DNA of 40,111 nucleotides from a virus. Positions within the stretch are counted from its first letter, which is position 1. Each line of letters starts with the position of its first letter. The position numbers were made by a program, and so were the translations under genes. Positions 14,089-23,033 of this stretch are shown here, piece by piece. The stretch spans positions 1 to 40,111 of the IMG/VR virus record IMGVR_UViG_3300020171_000012. The stretch is one strand, 5' to 3'. The notes under the pieces were generated by a model. It was not told the origin of the DNA and did not search any database. It saw only the letters and a list, made by a program, of their open reading frames with translations.

Positions 14089-15617
14089 TATTTTATTTCC
14101 TCTGTTCCGTCAGAATAAACATACTTCGTCTTCCCTGTGCTTGGGCTTACGAACTTCTTTACTATCGTTTTACCTGCCGATTGAGGTGCTGAAGGTGCTT
14201 GCTCATCTCTCGACTGCCTTACATTTCCAAGCCGCCCCATTGTTTCCTTTATCTCGTCATCAACGGACTTCAGTCTGATATTAGCCATTTCTCTAGTTCC
14301 GTTCAGAACAATAAGAAGCTCTCTAAACGACAGGTTGACATCATGTATTTTTTCCCATTCGATTCTGTTTGATTCCGGTAATTGTGCTATTGAGGCCGCA
14401 GACCCTTGAGCCAGCTTTGCTATTTCGGCAGAAACCTCTTTCATGTATGCCGCCAAAACCTGCTCCTGACCACTACCGACAAACCTTGTAAGGAGTTCCC
14501 TTCTTGGCAAATCCAAAGCCCTTATGCCTATTCTCTTGACAATGTTTTGGCTTATCCTTTCAAGTTTATCTACCTGCCCGTTAATGTTTTTAACAAAGCT
14601 GCCCATCATGCCCCTGTTCCTCTGTTGCTGTGCCACAGAGGATGCTATCGCTTTTGATGCCGCCCTCGGTTGATTGAAATTAAAAGCGGGGTCTTGTTTT
14701 AATACCTCTTTTCTGATTGTTTCCTGTATCGGCACCCCAAAGGTGTTTTTTACGTTCTCTATCGTTTCCCTGCCATCTAAAACAGCCTGGGCGGTTCCGG
14801 CAATATCTATAGTGCCAAGTTTAGCACCAACCGCAGCCTCACTTTTTGCACTTACAATTTGGATGTCTCTACTTTGCATCCTGTCAAGAATAGCCTGGGC
14901 CTCCCCATCCCCCCTCAATGCCCTTTGGGTTAAAGCAGCCACACTCATGGGTTCTGCGGGTTCGGGTTTAGGCTCTAATTTCTTTCTAAAATTATCCATC
15001 TCACTTGTAGCTATTTTCATCTTAGATGAATCCTTTGCTTCATCTATAAAATTAGCATACGCATCAGCAGCCAGCTTCTCTCCTTCTGTTTTCGTTATAA
15101 GACCATCTATTATAGACTTATTAATTACATTCAATTCTTTAACTAAAGTCCCAACAGTTTTTTCTTCGGAACTTGAAATTAAAGTCTGCAATTCTTCTAC
15201 GTTTATATCTTTAAAAGAACCATGCTTTTGAAAAGATTTAATAACAGAAGGTAGTCCTTTATTAAGAAGGAGCTTTTGAGTAGGCCCGCTTGTCTCCTTT
15301 GCAGATTTTATAACAAAGTCAGCCATCTTAAAGGTATCATCTAATTCCTTCTGTTTGGCTGTAGCTTCCACTTTCTTCTTATCAATGTGCATTTTGCCGA
15401 CATTAATTAAATCGTCCTTGCTCAAACCACTTAATCTTTCAGCCGGAACTTTTAATTCGTCAGAAAGCACACCCGTTAAGTGCTGCTTCATAGCTTCTTC
15501 TTCCTGCTGCTGCTTCTGAAACAACATATCTTTTTGGGTTCTTTGCTTTTCTAAATAAGCCTGATTTCTTCCCTGAAAAAAGCCGCCTACCGCAACATCG
15601 TATGGTTTTAAATCCAT
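14088..15617 (-). CDS. Ejection (internal virion) protein, helical (509 aa)
   Basis: ATG at 15617 follows AAGGGAGAAATACT. Almost entirely helical with long coiled segments (EKQRTQKDMLFQKQQQEEE), Ala-rich repeats and a C-terminal beta motif (KTKYVYSDGTEEIK). No enzymatic motif. Position matches one of the P22 gp7/gp20/gp16 ejection proteins, although no sequence identity to them is obvious. Confidence 0.6.
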   Translation of the reverse strand: MDLKPYDVAVGGFFQGRNQAYLEKQRTQKDMLFQKQQQEEEAMKQHLTGVLSDELKVPAERLSGLSKDDLINVGKMHIDKKKVEATAKQKELDDTFKMADFVIKSAKETSGPTQKLLLNKGLPSVIKSFQKHGSFKDINVEELQTLISSSEEKTVGTLVKELNVINKSIIDGLITKTEGEKLAADAYANFIDEAKDSSKMKIATSEMDNFRKKLEPKPEPAEPMSVAALTQRALRGDGEAQAILDRMQSRDIQIVSAKSEAAVGAKLGTIDIAGTAQAVLDGRETIENVKNTFGVPIQETIRKEVLKQDPAFNFNQPRAASKAIASSVAQQQRNRGMMGSFVKNINGQVDKLERISQNIVKRIGIRALDLPRRELLTRFVGSGQEQVLAAYMKEVSAEIAKLAQGSAASIAQLPESNRIEWEKIHDVNLSFRELLIVLNGTREMANIRLKSVDDEIKETMGRLGNVRQSRDEQAPSAPQSAGKTIVKKFVSPSTGKTKYVYSDGTEEIK

Positions 15618-15629
15618 AGTATTTCTCCC

Positions 15630-17300
15630 TTAACTGAATAAATAACCGCCTAATTGACCTACTGCTGACCACATACTCGATGTATTGGCATCCTTCGTGG
15701 CTTGCTTTCTTTGAGCCTGTGTATCGGCAAGTATTTGTGCATTCCTGTTGGCATAATAACCTATCTGCTGATTCTGTAAGTTAGCCTGAGTATATGGCAC
15801 AAGAGCATTTGAATAGCCTGTAAGCAAAGAGGATGTTCTGCCTGGTATGCCTATTAATGCGTTGTATTGGTTGGCCTGTGCGTTCGCCTGTGAGTTCTGC
15901 CATGCTGTTATCTGACTCTGCCCTGAAGTTATCTGCCCACGCCTTGCTTCCTCGGTCAATAAACCCGTTCTTATATTCTGATTCTCCTGCGATTGAATAC
16001 CGGGAGTAGATGTCATAAAGCCGGTGCCAAGTTGTCGTGTTAAGGCTTCCTCGTTCTGTGCGTTCCAATCAGTTATCTCTTTTTCGAGCGCAGGGGATAT
16101 AGGAAGTTCACCGGCAAGGGCTTTCTGCTGCCTGTCAAGAGTCTGCTTATATATGGCATATTCCTGCTGTTCTGCAGGAGACATAAAAGACAGTTTTTCG
16201 TCTTCGGTTGCCTTTCTCCATTCTCCGCTTGCAGTATCCTTAACTATACCTGCGGCCTGATATATGAGCTTTGATAAGGCATCCGATTCTGACGATTGTT
16301 TGCGGAGAATATTCAACTGCTCTTGCTTCAGTTGGTCTTCAAGGGATAAATTGGAACTGGAACTGGAACCCGAATCTGAAGGCCAAGCCCTGCCTTCATT
16401 TTGCCCATACCGCTGATAATGCGCCCAAGCATCCATACCCGCTGCCGCCACATCGGGGTTCTGTTGTAAATATAATTGTGATGCTGTCATATTGCTACCT
16501 CCCGATGCCTGTGCTACTATTTTGTCATATTTGGCAAAAGCCGCATTAACTGCTTCCGGTGAATTCCCACTCGATTGAACACCTAAATCCTTACCGTCAA
16601 CCGACACTTGCCCTGTATTTGCATTAAGGGATACTGTTTGCCCTGGAAAAGCGGCATCCAAAGCAGCTTTTGCAGCATCATACGCAGCCTTTGACTGGTC
16701 TAAGGTTGCCTTGCTTTTATCTAAATTAATATAGTTGCTATAGGCTATTCCTGCAAATGTTACTTTCGCCCCAACTTCAGGAGCTGCAACTACACCCAAA
16801 AAACCAAGTATAGACCCAAGAACATTCTTGGCGTATCCCCATCCAGCTTTCATGTAAGCCGAATATGCTGAATCCACCTGACTTGTTTTTGTAGCAGCAT
16901 CTATAGGCCCAAAAAAACCGCGTAAAGAGGCATCAATCGCACTGGTGGAGCCACTAACACCAGAACCAACTCCGGTTGTTCCGCCACCACCAAGATCAGC
17001 AGGATCACCATAACCATATCCAAGTCCAGCAAGATCGGCTTGGCTAATCCCGGCATAACCCTCACCAAGCCCAGCAAGACCGGTGTTCCCCGCTGTTGGC
17101 CCTCCAAAATCCCAACCACCGTAACTATTTGGTACACCAGTAGTTCCCATAGGCCCCAAATTTTGACCAACATCGGGATCACCACCAATGCCCCCACCAC
17201 TACCACCAGCGCACAAGGCAACTTCACCTTCATATTCGTATGAGTCTTCCTCAATTACGTTAAAGTCAGCATCAAAGACTATCCTCTTATATATCTTCAT
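15630..17300 (-). CDS. Ejection or internal virion protein, glycine-rich (556 aa)
   Basis: I chose ATG at 17300 behind GGAGGCGGTA over a TTG 12 bases upstream; it overlaps the acetyltransferase end. A charged start (KIYKRIVFDADFNVIEED) is followed by ~90 Gly-rich residues, a hydrophobic helix region (AKNVLGSILGFLGVVAAP), then one unit of the NPDVAAA...HYQRYGQNEGR motif near residues 280-305. The end is Gln/Asn-rich helix. Likely the first of the three ejection proteins. Confidence 0.6.
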   Translation of the reverse strand: MKIYKRIVFDADFNVIEEDSYEYEGEVALCAGGSGGGIGGDPDVGQNLGPMGTTGVPNSYGGWDFGGPTAGNTGLAGLGEGYAGISQADLAGLGYGYGDPADLGGGGTTGVGSGVSGSTSAIDASLRGFFGPIDAATKTSQVDSAYSAYMKAGWGYAKNVLGSILGFLGVVAAPEVGAKVTFAGIAYSNYINLDKSKATLDQSKAAYDAAKAALDAAFPGQTVSLNANTGQVSVDGKDLGVQSSGNSPEAVNAAFAKYDKIVAQASGGSNMTASQLYLQQNPDVAAAGMDAWAHYQRYGQNEGRAWPSDSGSSSSSNLSLEDQLKQEQLNILRKQSSESDALSKLIYQAAGIVKDTASGEWRKATEDEKLSFMSPAEQQEYAIYKQTLDRQQKALAGELPISPALEKEITDWNAQNEEALTRQLGTGFMTSTPGIQSQENQNIRTGLLTEEARRGQITSGQSQITAWQNSQANAQANQYNALIGIPGRTSSLLTGYSNALVPYTQANLQNQQIGYYANRNAQILADTQAQRKQATKDANTSSMWSAVGQLGGYLFS

Positions 17301-17781
17301 TACCGCCTCCAAGCATCCTGTAGTGTTCCATCAGCTTTTCATCCCTGTCTATGTAGTAATATTTCAAGGTCTTTACCTCGAACCCAAAACATTTATCTTT
17401 CCAAAATTCTTCCGGCACTTGAGTTGAAGCCCATCTCAATCTCTTTATCTCTGTATTCACAACCGCACCGACAACAGGTTTGAATAATAGCTGTGACAAT
17501 CCTTTCTTCCTGTGGCTCTCTTTTATAAAGGCATCGTGTATGAACAGCTCCTTGTGATTGTATGCCCCGACAAGCTCCATAACCAGATAGCCATGAACCT
17601 TTCTTTCTTCATCAAAGATACCAATAACCTTATATCTCGACTTGTCATATACTGCGTTCAGGAGCCATTTCTGATATTCGTCAATAGTGCCGAACATTGA
17701 CTTCCATGTAATATCGTTCCCCTCCATGCAGATCAGCATGGAAACAATGTCTTTTGCGTTTACAATGTCTTCAACGGTCAT
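17287..17781 (-). CDS. GNAT-family acetyltransferase in the virion cluster
   Basis: Fold elements are visible: a beta-strand with acceptor region (KVHGYLVMELVG), the acetyl-CoA motif A (LFIHDAFIKESHRKKGLSQLLF, with the RxxG loop RKKGLS) and a C-terminal strand (FWKDKCFGFEV). The 164-residue length is typical. It lies in the slot between the tail-needle region and ejection proteins, where P22 has gp14. Substrate unknown. Starts with a TAATG overlap. Confidence 0.75.
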   Translation of the reverse strand: MTVEDIVNAKDIVSMLICMEGNDITWKSMFGTIDEYQKWLLNAVYDKSRYKVIGIFDEERKVHGYLVMELVGAYNHKELFIHDAFIKESHRKKGLSQLLFKPVVGAVVNTEIKRLRWASTQVPEEFWKDKCFGFEVKTLKYYYIDRDEKLMEHYRMLGGGNEDI

Positions 17782-18107
17782 TAGTCTTCTTCCCGTAAAT
17801 GTATATAAACAACTCTTGCAATCTTTTTCAGAATTATCTTCATTGCCGCAATCGTTGTTGCGGAATCAATCGCATCCGACACCCGCTGCCATGCCGGAAG
17901 ATTGTCTATAATCTCCTGTGCCTTTGCGTCTATCGCAAGACGAGCATCAATAATGTCTTGATCTGGAATCCATGCAGTTCCCGGAACTCCGTCCCTCTTG
18001 CTCTCATCAGCCGGTGCATCTTCCAGCAGGATTAATTCTTTGCCCGGTTGTGGTACTGCGTAAGAGCCTTTTACTTTTCCGTTTATGTCAAGATCGTAGT
18101 AACGCAT
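17781..18107 (-). CDS. Small tail-associated hypothetical protein (108 aa)
   Basis: ATG at 18107 follows AAGGAGGTTTT. The N-terminal part (YYDLDINGKVKGSYAVPQPG) resembles the start of tail-fibre assembly proteins that follow fibre genes; the C-terminal half is helical (DARLAIDAKAQEIIDNLP). It lies directly after the fibre-like gene at 18117, so a fibre-assembly role is plausible. Confidence 0.55.
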   Translation of the reverse strand: MRYYDLDINGKVKGSYAVPQPGKELILLEDAPADESKRDGVPGTAWIPDQDIIDARLAIDAKAQEIIDNLPAWQRVSDAIDSATTIAAMKIILKKIARVVYIHLREED

Positions 18108-18116
18108 AAAACCTCC

Positions 18117-19295
18117 TTATAAAGATTGTTCCCAGCCGATGGTAGCGATATAGACGGCCGCATCGGCAAGCATTCTATATCGTATTTGGGATGATGTGTT
18201 TGTTAGCACCTGAGCGAGATTACCACCACCCTGAGCGCCCGAAGATACTAATGGGGCAACGGTTTGTGAAACAGCCAAATCCGCATTATTTAATGATGAT
18301 AAATATGGATAAGCACCACCTGCCGATGCAACATTAACCAATGCTTTTGTTATAATCCCTCCCGGCGTACTCAAAGCCGCCGTAACCGCAGCCGTCCCTG
18401 GTGTGGCAGTTGATACATCCAGAATCGGCGTATCATACATGAAGGTTCTGTTAAGTCCTGTTCCCCACCAATCGCCGTTGATGATGTTGCTTGTCACGTT
18501 AATCCGATAAGATCCGATCAACCGCTTGTAATCATAGTTGGCTGGAAGAGTTGGCGTGATTCCTGAAATCTCGTTGATACTCCCAACCACGTCCACCACA
18601 TTGGTATCTGACCTTTTGATCTGCCAGATATGCAATGTGCCGACCTGAAGCGCAAATGTTGGATTTGCCGCGCCCTGATCCGCAGTTGTCGTCCCATTAG
18701 TTAATATCTCACCAAGCGTAAAAGCACCACTTCGGCTTATGACATAATACGTTGTAGTGGTTAAAACTTTTGCAATAATACAAGTTTGACTGCTTGTCTG
18801 TCCTGTGATCGTGTTCCCTACTACCCATGCCGTTGCGGGAGCTACATCAAGAGTCATGAGTTCAAAGGCGAGAGCTTCACCTGCGGACATACCACCGGCA
18901 GCAGTACCGACTGCCCAAGTAGCGTCGAACTGTTTTGTTATGGCTGAGGCAAGCACCATATCAGCGGTATCCGCAACATTTCTCGCTTTACCTGCTGCAA
19001 TTATAATGTCATGCTCAGTATCTGCTGCGTGGGACAGGGTAAGTCCGGAGAGAAGGCCAAGAGCCATTCCGCCACTAAAGGTTCCAGTTACGGTTAAATT
19101 AGCCGCAATAGCCGTACCTGTAAATGTTGGGCTTGTCAGTGTCTTATTCGTAAGCGTCTTAGTCGTTGCACTCAACAATGTATCAATCTGTGCAAGCGTT
19201 TCTTTTTTTGTTATGCCTGCCTGTGTTACGATAACCGTGTCTGTCGTGGCCGGTGTTACAACTGCGGTAAAGTCATCTATGGTTTTATTGCTCAT
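18117..19295 (-). CDS. Tail fibre- or needle-like protein (392 aa)
   Basis: The start carries the fibre motif TKTLTNKTLTSPTFTGT (residues ~45-61), then a beta-rich body low in charge and rich in Thr/Ala/Gly. It lies after the gp10-like gene, where P22 has the needle gp26, but it lacks obvious trimeric coiled coil. More likely a fibre or appendage. ATG at 19295 follows GGAGAATACCA. Confidence 0.6.
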   Translation of the reverse strand: MSNKTIDDFTAVVTPATTDTVIVTQAGITKKETLAQIDTLLSATTKTLTNKTLTSPTFTGTAIAANLTVTGTFSGGMALGLLSGLTLSHAADTEHDIIIAAGKARNVADTADMVLASAITKQFDATWAVGTAAGGMSAGEALAFELMTLDVAPATAWVVGNTITGQTSSQTCIIAKVLTTTTYYVISRSGAFTLGEILTNGTTTADQGAANPTFALQVGTLHIWQIKRSDTNVVDVVGSINEISGITPTLPANYDYKRLIGSYRINVTSNIINGDWWGTGLNRTFMYDTPILDVSTATPGTAAVTAALSTPGGIITKALVNVASAGGAYPYLSSLNNADLAVSQTVAPLVSSGAQGGGNLAQVLTNTSSQIRYRMLADAAVYIATIGWEQSL

Positions 19296-19307
19296 TGGTA
19301 TTCTCCA

Positions 19308-20888
19308 TTAATATGCTTTTGAACCTAAAGGCATGAAATCCACCATCATTTGAGATACAAAAAAACTCGTGCTAATTACATCGTTAAATACTTCCATCTG
19401 TATCCGCTTGCCTATCTTGCCCAATTTTATACTTAATTCCTGCAAGGTGTAAGAAGCGGAAGCGGTTATAGATACTACCCCGGCATATTCTCCGGCTATA
19501 ACATTATCGCTTTCATCAACAACATTATTTCCGCTTTCATCTATCAGGAAACCAAAACCTATAAGCTGTTCGCCATCTACAGATATGTTCATGTAAACGG
19601 TTTCAGTACCCTGCGGCACTAATACGAACCATGCCCTGTCAAATCTTTTTGTCTCCCTTGAATTTTCTATAGGCACATAAGGCGTTGTATATCCGTTGTA
19701 ATAATATACTCCATCATCACTAAAAGTGGTGCTTTCAAGCTGATACACATACCCGTTTGTGCCTCCGGTATATATTTTGTAATTTCCTGCGGATACTCTT
19801 ACTAATGCAGAGCATGAAGCGAATGCGCCTGAAGCGAATGTATGTTTTGACCAACCTTTTTCCGGGCCAAGATCAATGAAGTAAACAAGGCAGGTGTCAA
19901 TAGCTGTGTTGCCTTTTTTCACCACAAACAGCTTCAGGGCTCTTAATTCGGGGTCGTATATAATATGGAATTTGTTTATCTGCGATTTATCAACATTATC
20001 GTCTATCCACTTATTGATAAATGCCGGTCTTGTTAATGAGGCCGCCTTGTAATCGCCGTATGCTTCTGCCGAAGCAACAGAATAAACATCAAGGTCTTCC
20101 GTGACAGCCACAATGTCATTGGGTGTTTTGCATACAAGTCTTTCATGCGCCGCACCGCCTACCCATTGAGCCGCATCATAACCCCAATCAGCCGTGGCTG
20201 TGCTGGTATCGTCAATTACATAAGCCTGTTTTTTACCGAAGCATATTAGCCTGTCCCCAAATTCTACTCCGGCAACAATCCCGAACCCGTCCCCTGTTTC
20301 TATATTTATCAGTTTTACTTGAGCATCTGTAAAATCCGCTGAGCCGTTCTTTGAAGCATATACACCTTTGGGAGTTGTCGGACAGCCTATCGCCCATAAT
20401 CTTTCAGAATTTCCCCGACCATGCTTTATCATTGCCTTCGGGAAATTAGAACCTGCCCAATCAGTAGGAAGCAATGCAAGGTCGGAAGTTGAGGCCGCAG
20501 CACCATCCCATGTTTGAGGAACATTTGCACCATTACATATATATAAGGTGTTGTTAAAGACTTCGAAGTTTGAGTATTTGCCGCTTGTAAGCCCTGTTTT
20601 TAGTTGAGTTGTGTAATCTTTCTGTATCCTGCCGTTTGTCGTTCCGGTAACTATTGCTGTCGTCCCGCTTGTAAGCCTAAACTGGTATAATCCCATGATT
20701 TGAGGGGCATCGGTTATCACTGCCCCGTTTACAACTTCAACACCGCCCCTTGTGCCTCTGCCGCCCCTATTTAGATTGATATTGCTCACATCAATCATCT
20801 GCTTGGGAGATACAAGGTCGGTATTCGGGTTTGCGTTCCATCCCCCTGAATCGCAAGGCACTACATATGTTTCACCAGAATAACTCAT
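19308..20888 (-). CDS. Packaged DNA stabilisation / tail hub protein, P22 gp10-like
   Basis: A 526-residue beta-propeller-like protein. The start (YVVPCDSGGWNANPNTDLVS) and the repeated blades with NTLYICNGANVPQTWDG and RLICFGKKQAYVIDD fit the gp10 class of hub proteins that plug the portal after packaging. It lies directly downstream of the gp4-like adaptor, in P22 order, and overlaps it by one base (TAATG). In the virion it would sit at the tail vertex. Confidence 0.7.
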   Translation of the reverse strand: MSYSGETYVVPCDSGGWNANPNTDLVSPKQMIDVSNINLNRGGRGTRGGVEVVNGAVITDAPQIMGLYQFRLTSGTTAIVTGTTNGRIQKDYTTQLKTGLTSGKYSNFEVFNNTLYICNGANVPQTWDGAAASTSDLALLPTDWAGSNFPKAMIKHGRGNSERLWAIGCPTTPKGVYASKNGSADFTDAQVKLINIETGDGFGIVAGVEFGDRLICFGKKQAYVIDDTSTATADWGYDAAQWVGGAAHERLVCKTPNDIVAVTEDLDVYSVASAEAYGDYKAASLTRPAFINKWIDDNVDKSQINKFHIIYDPELRALKLFVVKKGNTAIDTCLVYFIDLGPEKGWSKHTFASGAFASCSALVRVSAGNYKIYTGGTNGYVYQLESTTFSDDGVYYYNGYTTPYVPIENSRETKRFDRAWFVLVPQGTETVYMNISVDGEQLIGFGFLIDESGNNVVDESDNVIAGEYAGVVSITASASYTLQELSIKLGKIGKRIQMEVFNDVISTSFFVSQMMVDFMPLGSKAY

Positions 20889-21571
20889 TATTCACCCGTA
20901 TTTATGTTCATTGAGGAACCGCTAAAAATATCGAATCTAACTTTCTTTGGGGGATTGTTTATCGCCTTTGACCGCGAAAGAAGACCTTTGGAATATGTCG
21001 CCATTGCAAGAATTGTCTGCGGCAAATTAACGCTGTTATTCTCCCCTATCTTTACGGCGAAGTTGTATATAAGGGCTTCTTTATATTCATTCGGCAGATC
21101 AACGGTTGTGTTGATGGCCGCAAATTCCGTGAAGTTCTTTTCAAAGTCGAAATATGCCGTGTATGCCGCATCCGGCTCATAATTAAATTGTATCTGTCCG
21201 AGTGGATATTTGGGCTTGTAATAAACCTTTGTCGGTCTGCCCTCAGAAGTCTTTGTTGTTATAAGATTGTATTCGTCTTCCCCCATCGGGCCTACAGGAT
21301 AATCATTGCCGTCTGAATTGCGGACGAAACAGTTTTTAATACTGATCGCCATTGCGGTAGCAATATCCCCGGCTGTGCCTATGGTGTATAATGATGTGCC
21401 GATTGTCAGGGCGAGGCTTTCAGAAACCACATAAGGGAACAGGGATTCAAGACCCCAGAGACTTATCATGTTATTCAGCTCTTCAAGCAGATTATCGTAT
21501 TCGGTAGAGTCTAAAGAACTGATCCCGACTTTTCTTGCAGCCGCATCTATTATAGTTTGTGCTGTTGCCAT
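20888..21571 (-). CDS. Head completion / tail accessory factor, P22 gp4-like
   Basis: Features of the gp4 family: helical start (TAQTIIDAAARKVGISSLD), then LLEELNNMISLW, a strand-rich core and a C-terminal helix (EYKEALIYNFAVKIGE). The 227-residue length compares with about 166 in P22, but many members are longer. It would bind the portal and extend the DNA channel. Followed immediately by the gp10-like gene. Confidence 0.75.
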   Translation of the reverse strand: MATAQTIIDAAARKVGISSLDSTEYDNLLEELNNMISLWGLESLFPYVVSESLALTIGTSLYTIGTAGDIATAMAISIKNCFVRNSDGNDYPVGPMGEDEYNLITTKTSEGRPTKVYYKPKYPLGQIQFNYEPDAAYTAYFDFEKNFTEFAAINTTVDLPNEYKEALIYNFAVKIGENNSVNLPQTILAMATYSKGLLSRSKAINNPPKKVRFDIFSGSSMNINTGE

Positions 21572-21572
21572 T

Positions 21573-22733
21573 TTATAACCTCACCCACCAAAGAGATTCT
21601 ACTAAATTAATATTATCGAATTTTTCCTCCACAGCTCTTTTAACCCCTGGCCAATTATAGTCATGGCCACATATATATTTATTGCACTTCGGGAGCCATG
21701 CCTCGATGTCTTTCTTGCACCCTTCGTAAGTATGGTCAGCGTCTATGAAAACCATATCAACCCTATCGCCATTAAACCTATTGGCAGCAGATAAAGAATC
21801 TTCCTTCATTATAATAAGGTTGTCTCTTGAGCCGACATTCTCAATAAACTGCTTATACACATCTTCTTTTAAGGCAAGAATGCCGCTAATATCTGTTTCA
21901 GTACCTTTCCAATGGTCTATTGCGTACACCTTGCCTTTGCATGACTTTAATAATTTATTAGTACTTCTTCCTTTCCAACTACCAATTTCTGCAACAGACT
22001 CACAATTAGAAGCTAAAAGCCCAAGCACGTTTAATTCTGAATCAGAAGTCCACTTACAAGAATTGTCCTGGAGGGCTCTTTCTGATAAGTAATTATGAAA
22101 GTTCCCGGTAAAATGCTTAATGCCGGTATGAACGAAATTTATATCTGGAACGATAAACAACTCACCCCCCATAGCAACCCATTGCTTACAGAAATAAGGG
22201 TCTTCGCCATACCATCTATCATCATTTTCAAACAACACGCCTGTTTTGAAAAAATGATACTTGCCATTCTTGTCTTTCTTTAGATTATAATAATTTACTA
22301 TCTTCTCTAAAGCGGCTCTCTTTATCCTCATAAAGCCCGTTGGAACCATTGTCGCTGTTACAAGACCAGTTGATTCTTCCATGCAATTATTGGTAATGTC
22401 GTCAAATTTTATGTGTGCCGGAAATTCAAGCGAATCTTGTTTGAAAGGATAAACACCAGCTATAATATCTTTGTCGTACAGCAATAACTTTGAAATAGCG
22501 TCATCATCAAAAGCAACATCATCATCTATGAAAACAAAATCGCTGCAATCAGTCTCAAGAAACTTTTGGACACAGATGTTTCTTGCTACGTCTATATATA
22601 TATTGCCCACATGATAATAAATGCTGACATTGTGGCCAATATCTCTTAAATGATGTGTGTTTTTTATAATCGAATCAGCACAAAAAACTGACGAACTCCC
22701 GCTTCTTGATACGATTGCGATAAATATATTCAT
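21573..22733 (-). CDS. Glycosyltransferase (GT-A)-methyltransferase fusion
   Basis: Two enzymes in one 386-residue chain. Residues 1-215: GT-A glycosyltransferase with nucleotide-sugar strand (MNIFIAIVSRSG), the metal motif FVFIDDDVAFDDD near 67-79 and a late GEDPYFCKQW acidic loop. Residues 228-386: class I SAM methyltransferase with motif I VAEIGSWKGRSTN and the Methyltransf_24 hallmark MVFIDADHTYEGCKKDI. It sits among head genes between the head-fibre and gp4-like genes, downstream of a terminator. Likely modifies a virion protein or host glycan and then methylates the sugar; the target is unknown. Confidence 0.8.
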   Translation of the reverse strand: MNIFIAIVSRSGSSSVFCADSIIKNTHHLRDIGHNVSIYYHVGNIYIDVARNICVQKFLETDCSDFVFIDDDVAFDDDAISKLLLYDKDIIAGVYPFKQDSLEFPAHIKFDDITNNCMEESTGLVTATMVPTGFMRIKRAALEKIVNYYNLKKDKNGKYHFFKTGVLFENDDRWYGEDPYFCKQWVAMGGELFIVPDINFVHTGIKHFTGNFHNYLSERALQDNSCKWTSDSELNVLGLLASNCESVAEIGSWKGRSTNKLLKSCKGKVYAIDHWKGTETDISGILALKEDVYKQFIENVGSRDNLIIMKEDSLSAANRFNGDRVDMVFIDADHTYEGCKKDIEAWLPKCNKYICGHDYNWPGVKRAVEEKFDNINLVESLWWVRL

Positions 22734-22750
22734 ACTCTTCCTTTAAAGAA

Positions 22751-22773
22751 GGGGGCAGGAATTACCTACCCCC
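22751..22773 (-). terminator. Hairpin between head-fibre and glycosyltransferase genes
   Basis: On the minus strand GGGGG-T-AGG, loop TAATT, CCT-G-CCCCC, followed by TTCTTT. Eight pairs with one mismatch (T-G) and a short U-rich tail make a partial intrinsic terminator. It would lower expression of genes downstream of the coat and head-fibre genes. Confidence 0.5.
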
Positions 22774-22780
22774 TAATAGT

Positions 22781-22996
22781 TTACGCTATTGTCAATAAAC
22801 CAAGATTGGAAAGAGTCGTTCGCAAAGCATGTAGGTCTGTAGCGATAACAGACGCTACCGTAGCTGTTGCGGTTGAGGTGAAAGTTGTCGTAGGTTTAAC
22901 TATCGGAGTCGCAAGACCGTAAAAGCCGATCTTATCGGTTGACCTCCCGAAGTCCGTACCATCATCATTTCCGTTTCCAATATAATCAACACTCAT
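22781..22996 (-). CDS. Small head fibre or decoration protein (71 aa)
   Basis: ATG at 22996 follows TTGGAGGTATAGAAA. It has a Thr-rich middle (TTTFTSTATATVASV) and the end ATDLHALRTTLSNLGL, a pattern seen in small head-fibre or decoration proteins that form trimeric C-terminal bundles. It directly follows the coat gene, which fits. Confidence 0.6.
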   Translation of the reverse strand: MSVDYIGNGNDDGTDFGRSTDKIGFYGLATPIVKPTTTFTSTATATVASVIATDLHALRTTLSNLGLLTIA

Positions 22997-23033
22997 TTTC
23001 TATACCTCCAAATAATAAGTTTAATTGTTAAGA

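Noticed and set aside
18805-19311. Plus-strand 168-residue frame
   Set aside because: Antisense of the fibre-like gene at 18117-19295; Val/Ala-rich and without a ribosome site.
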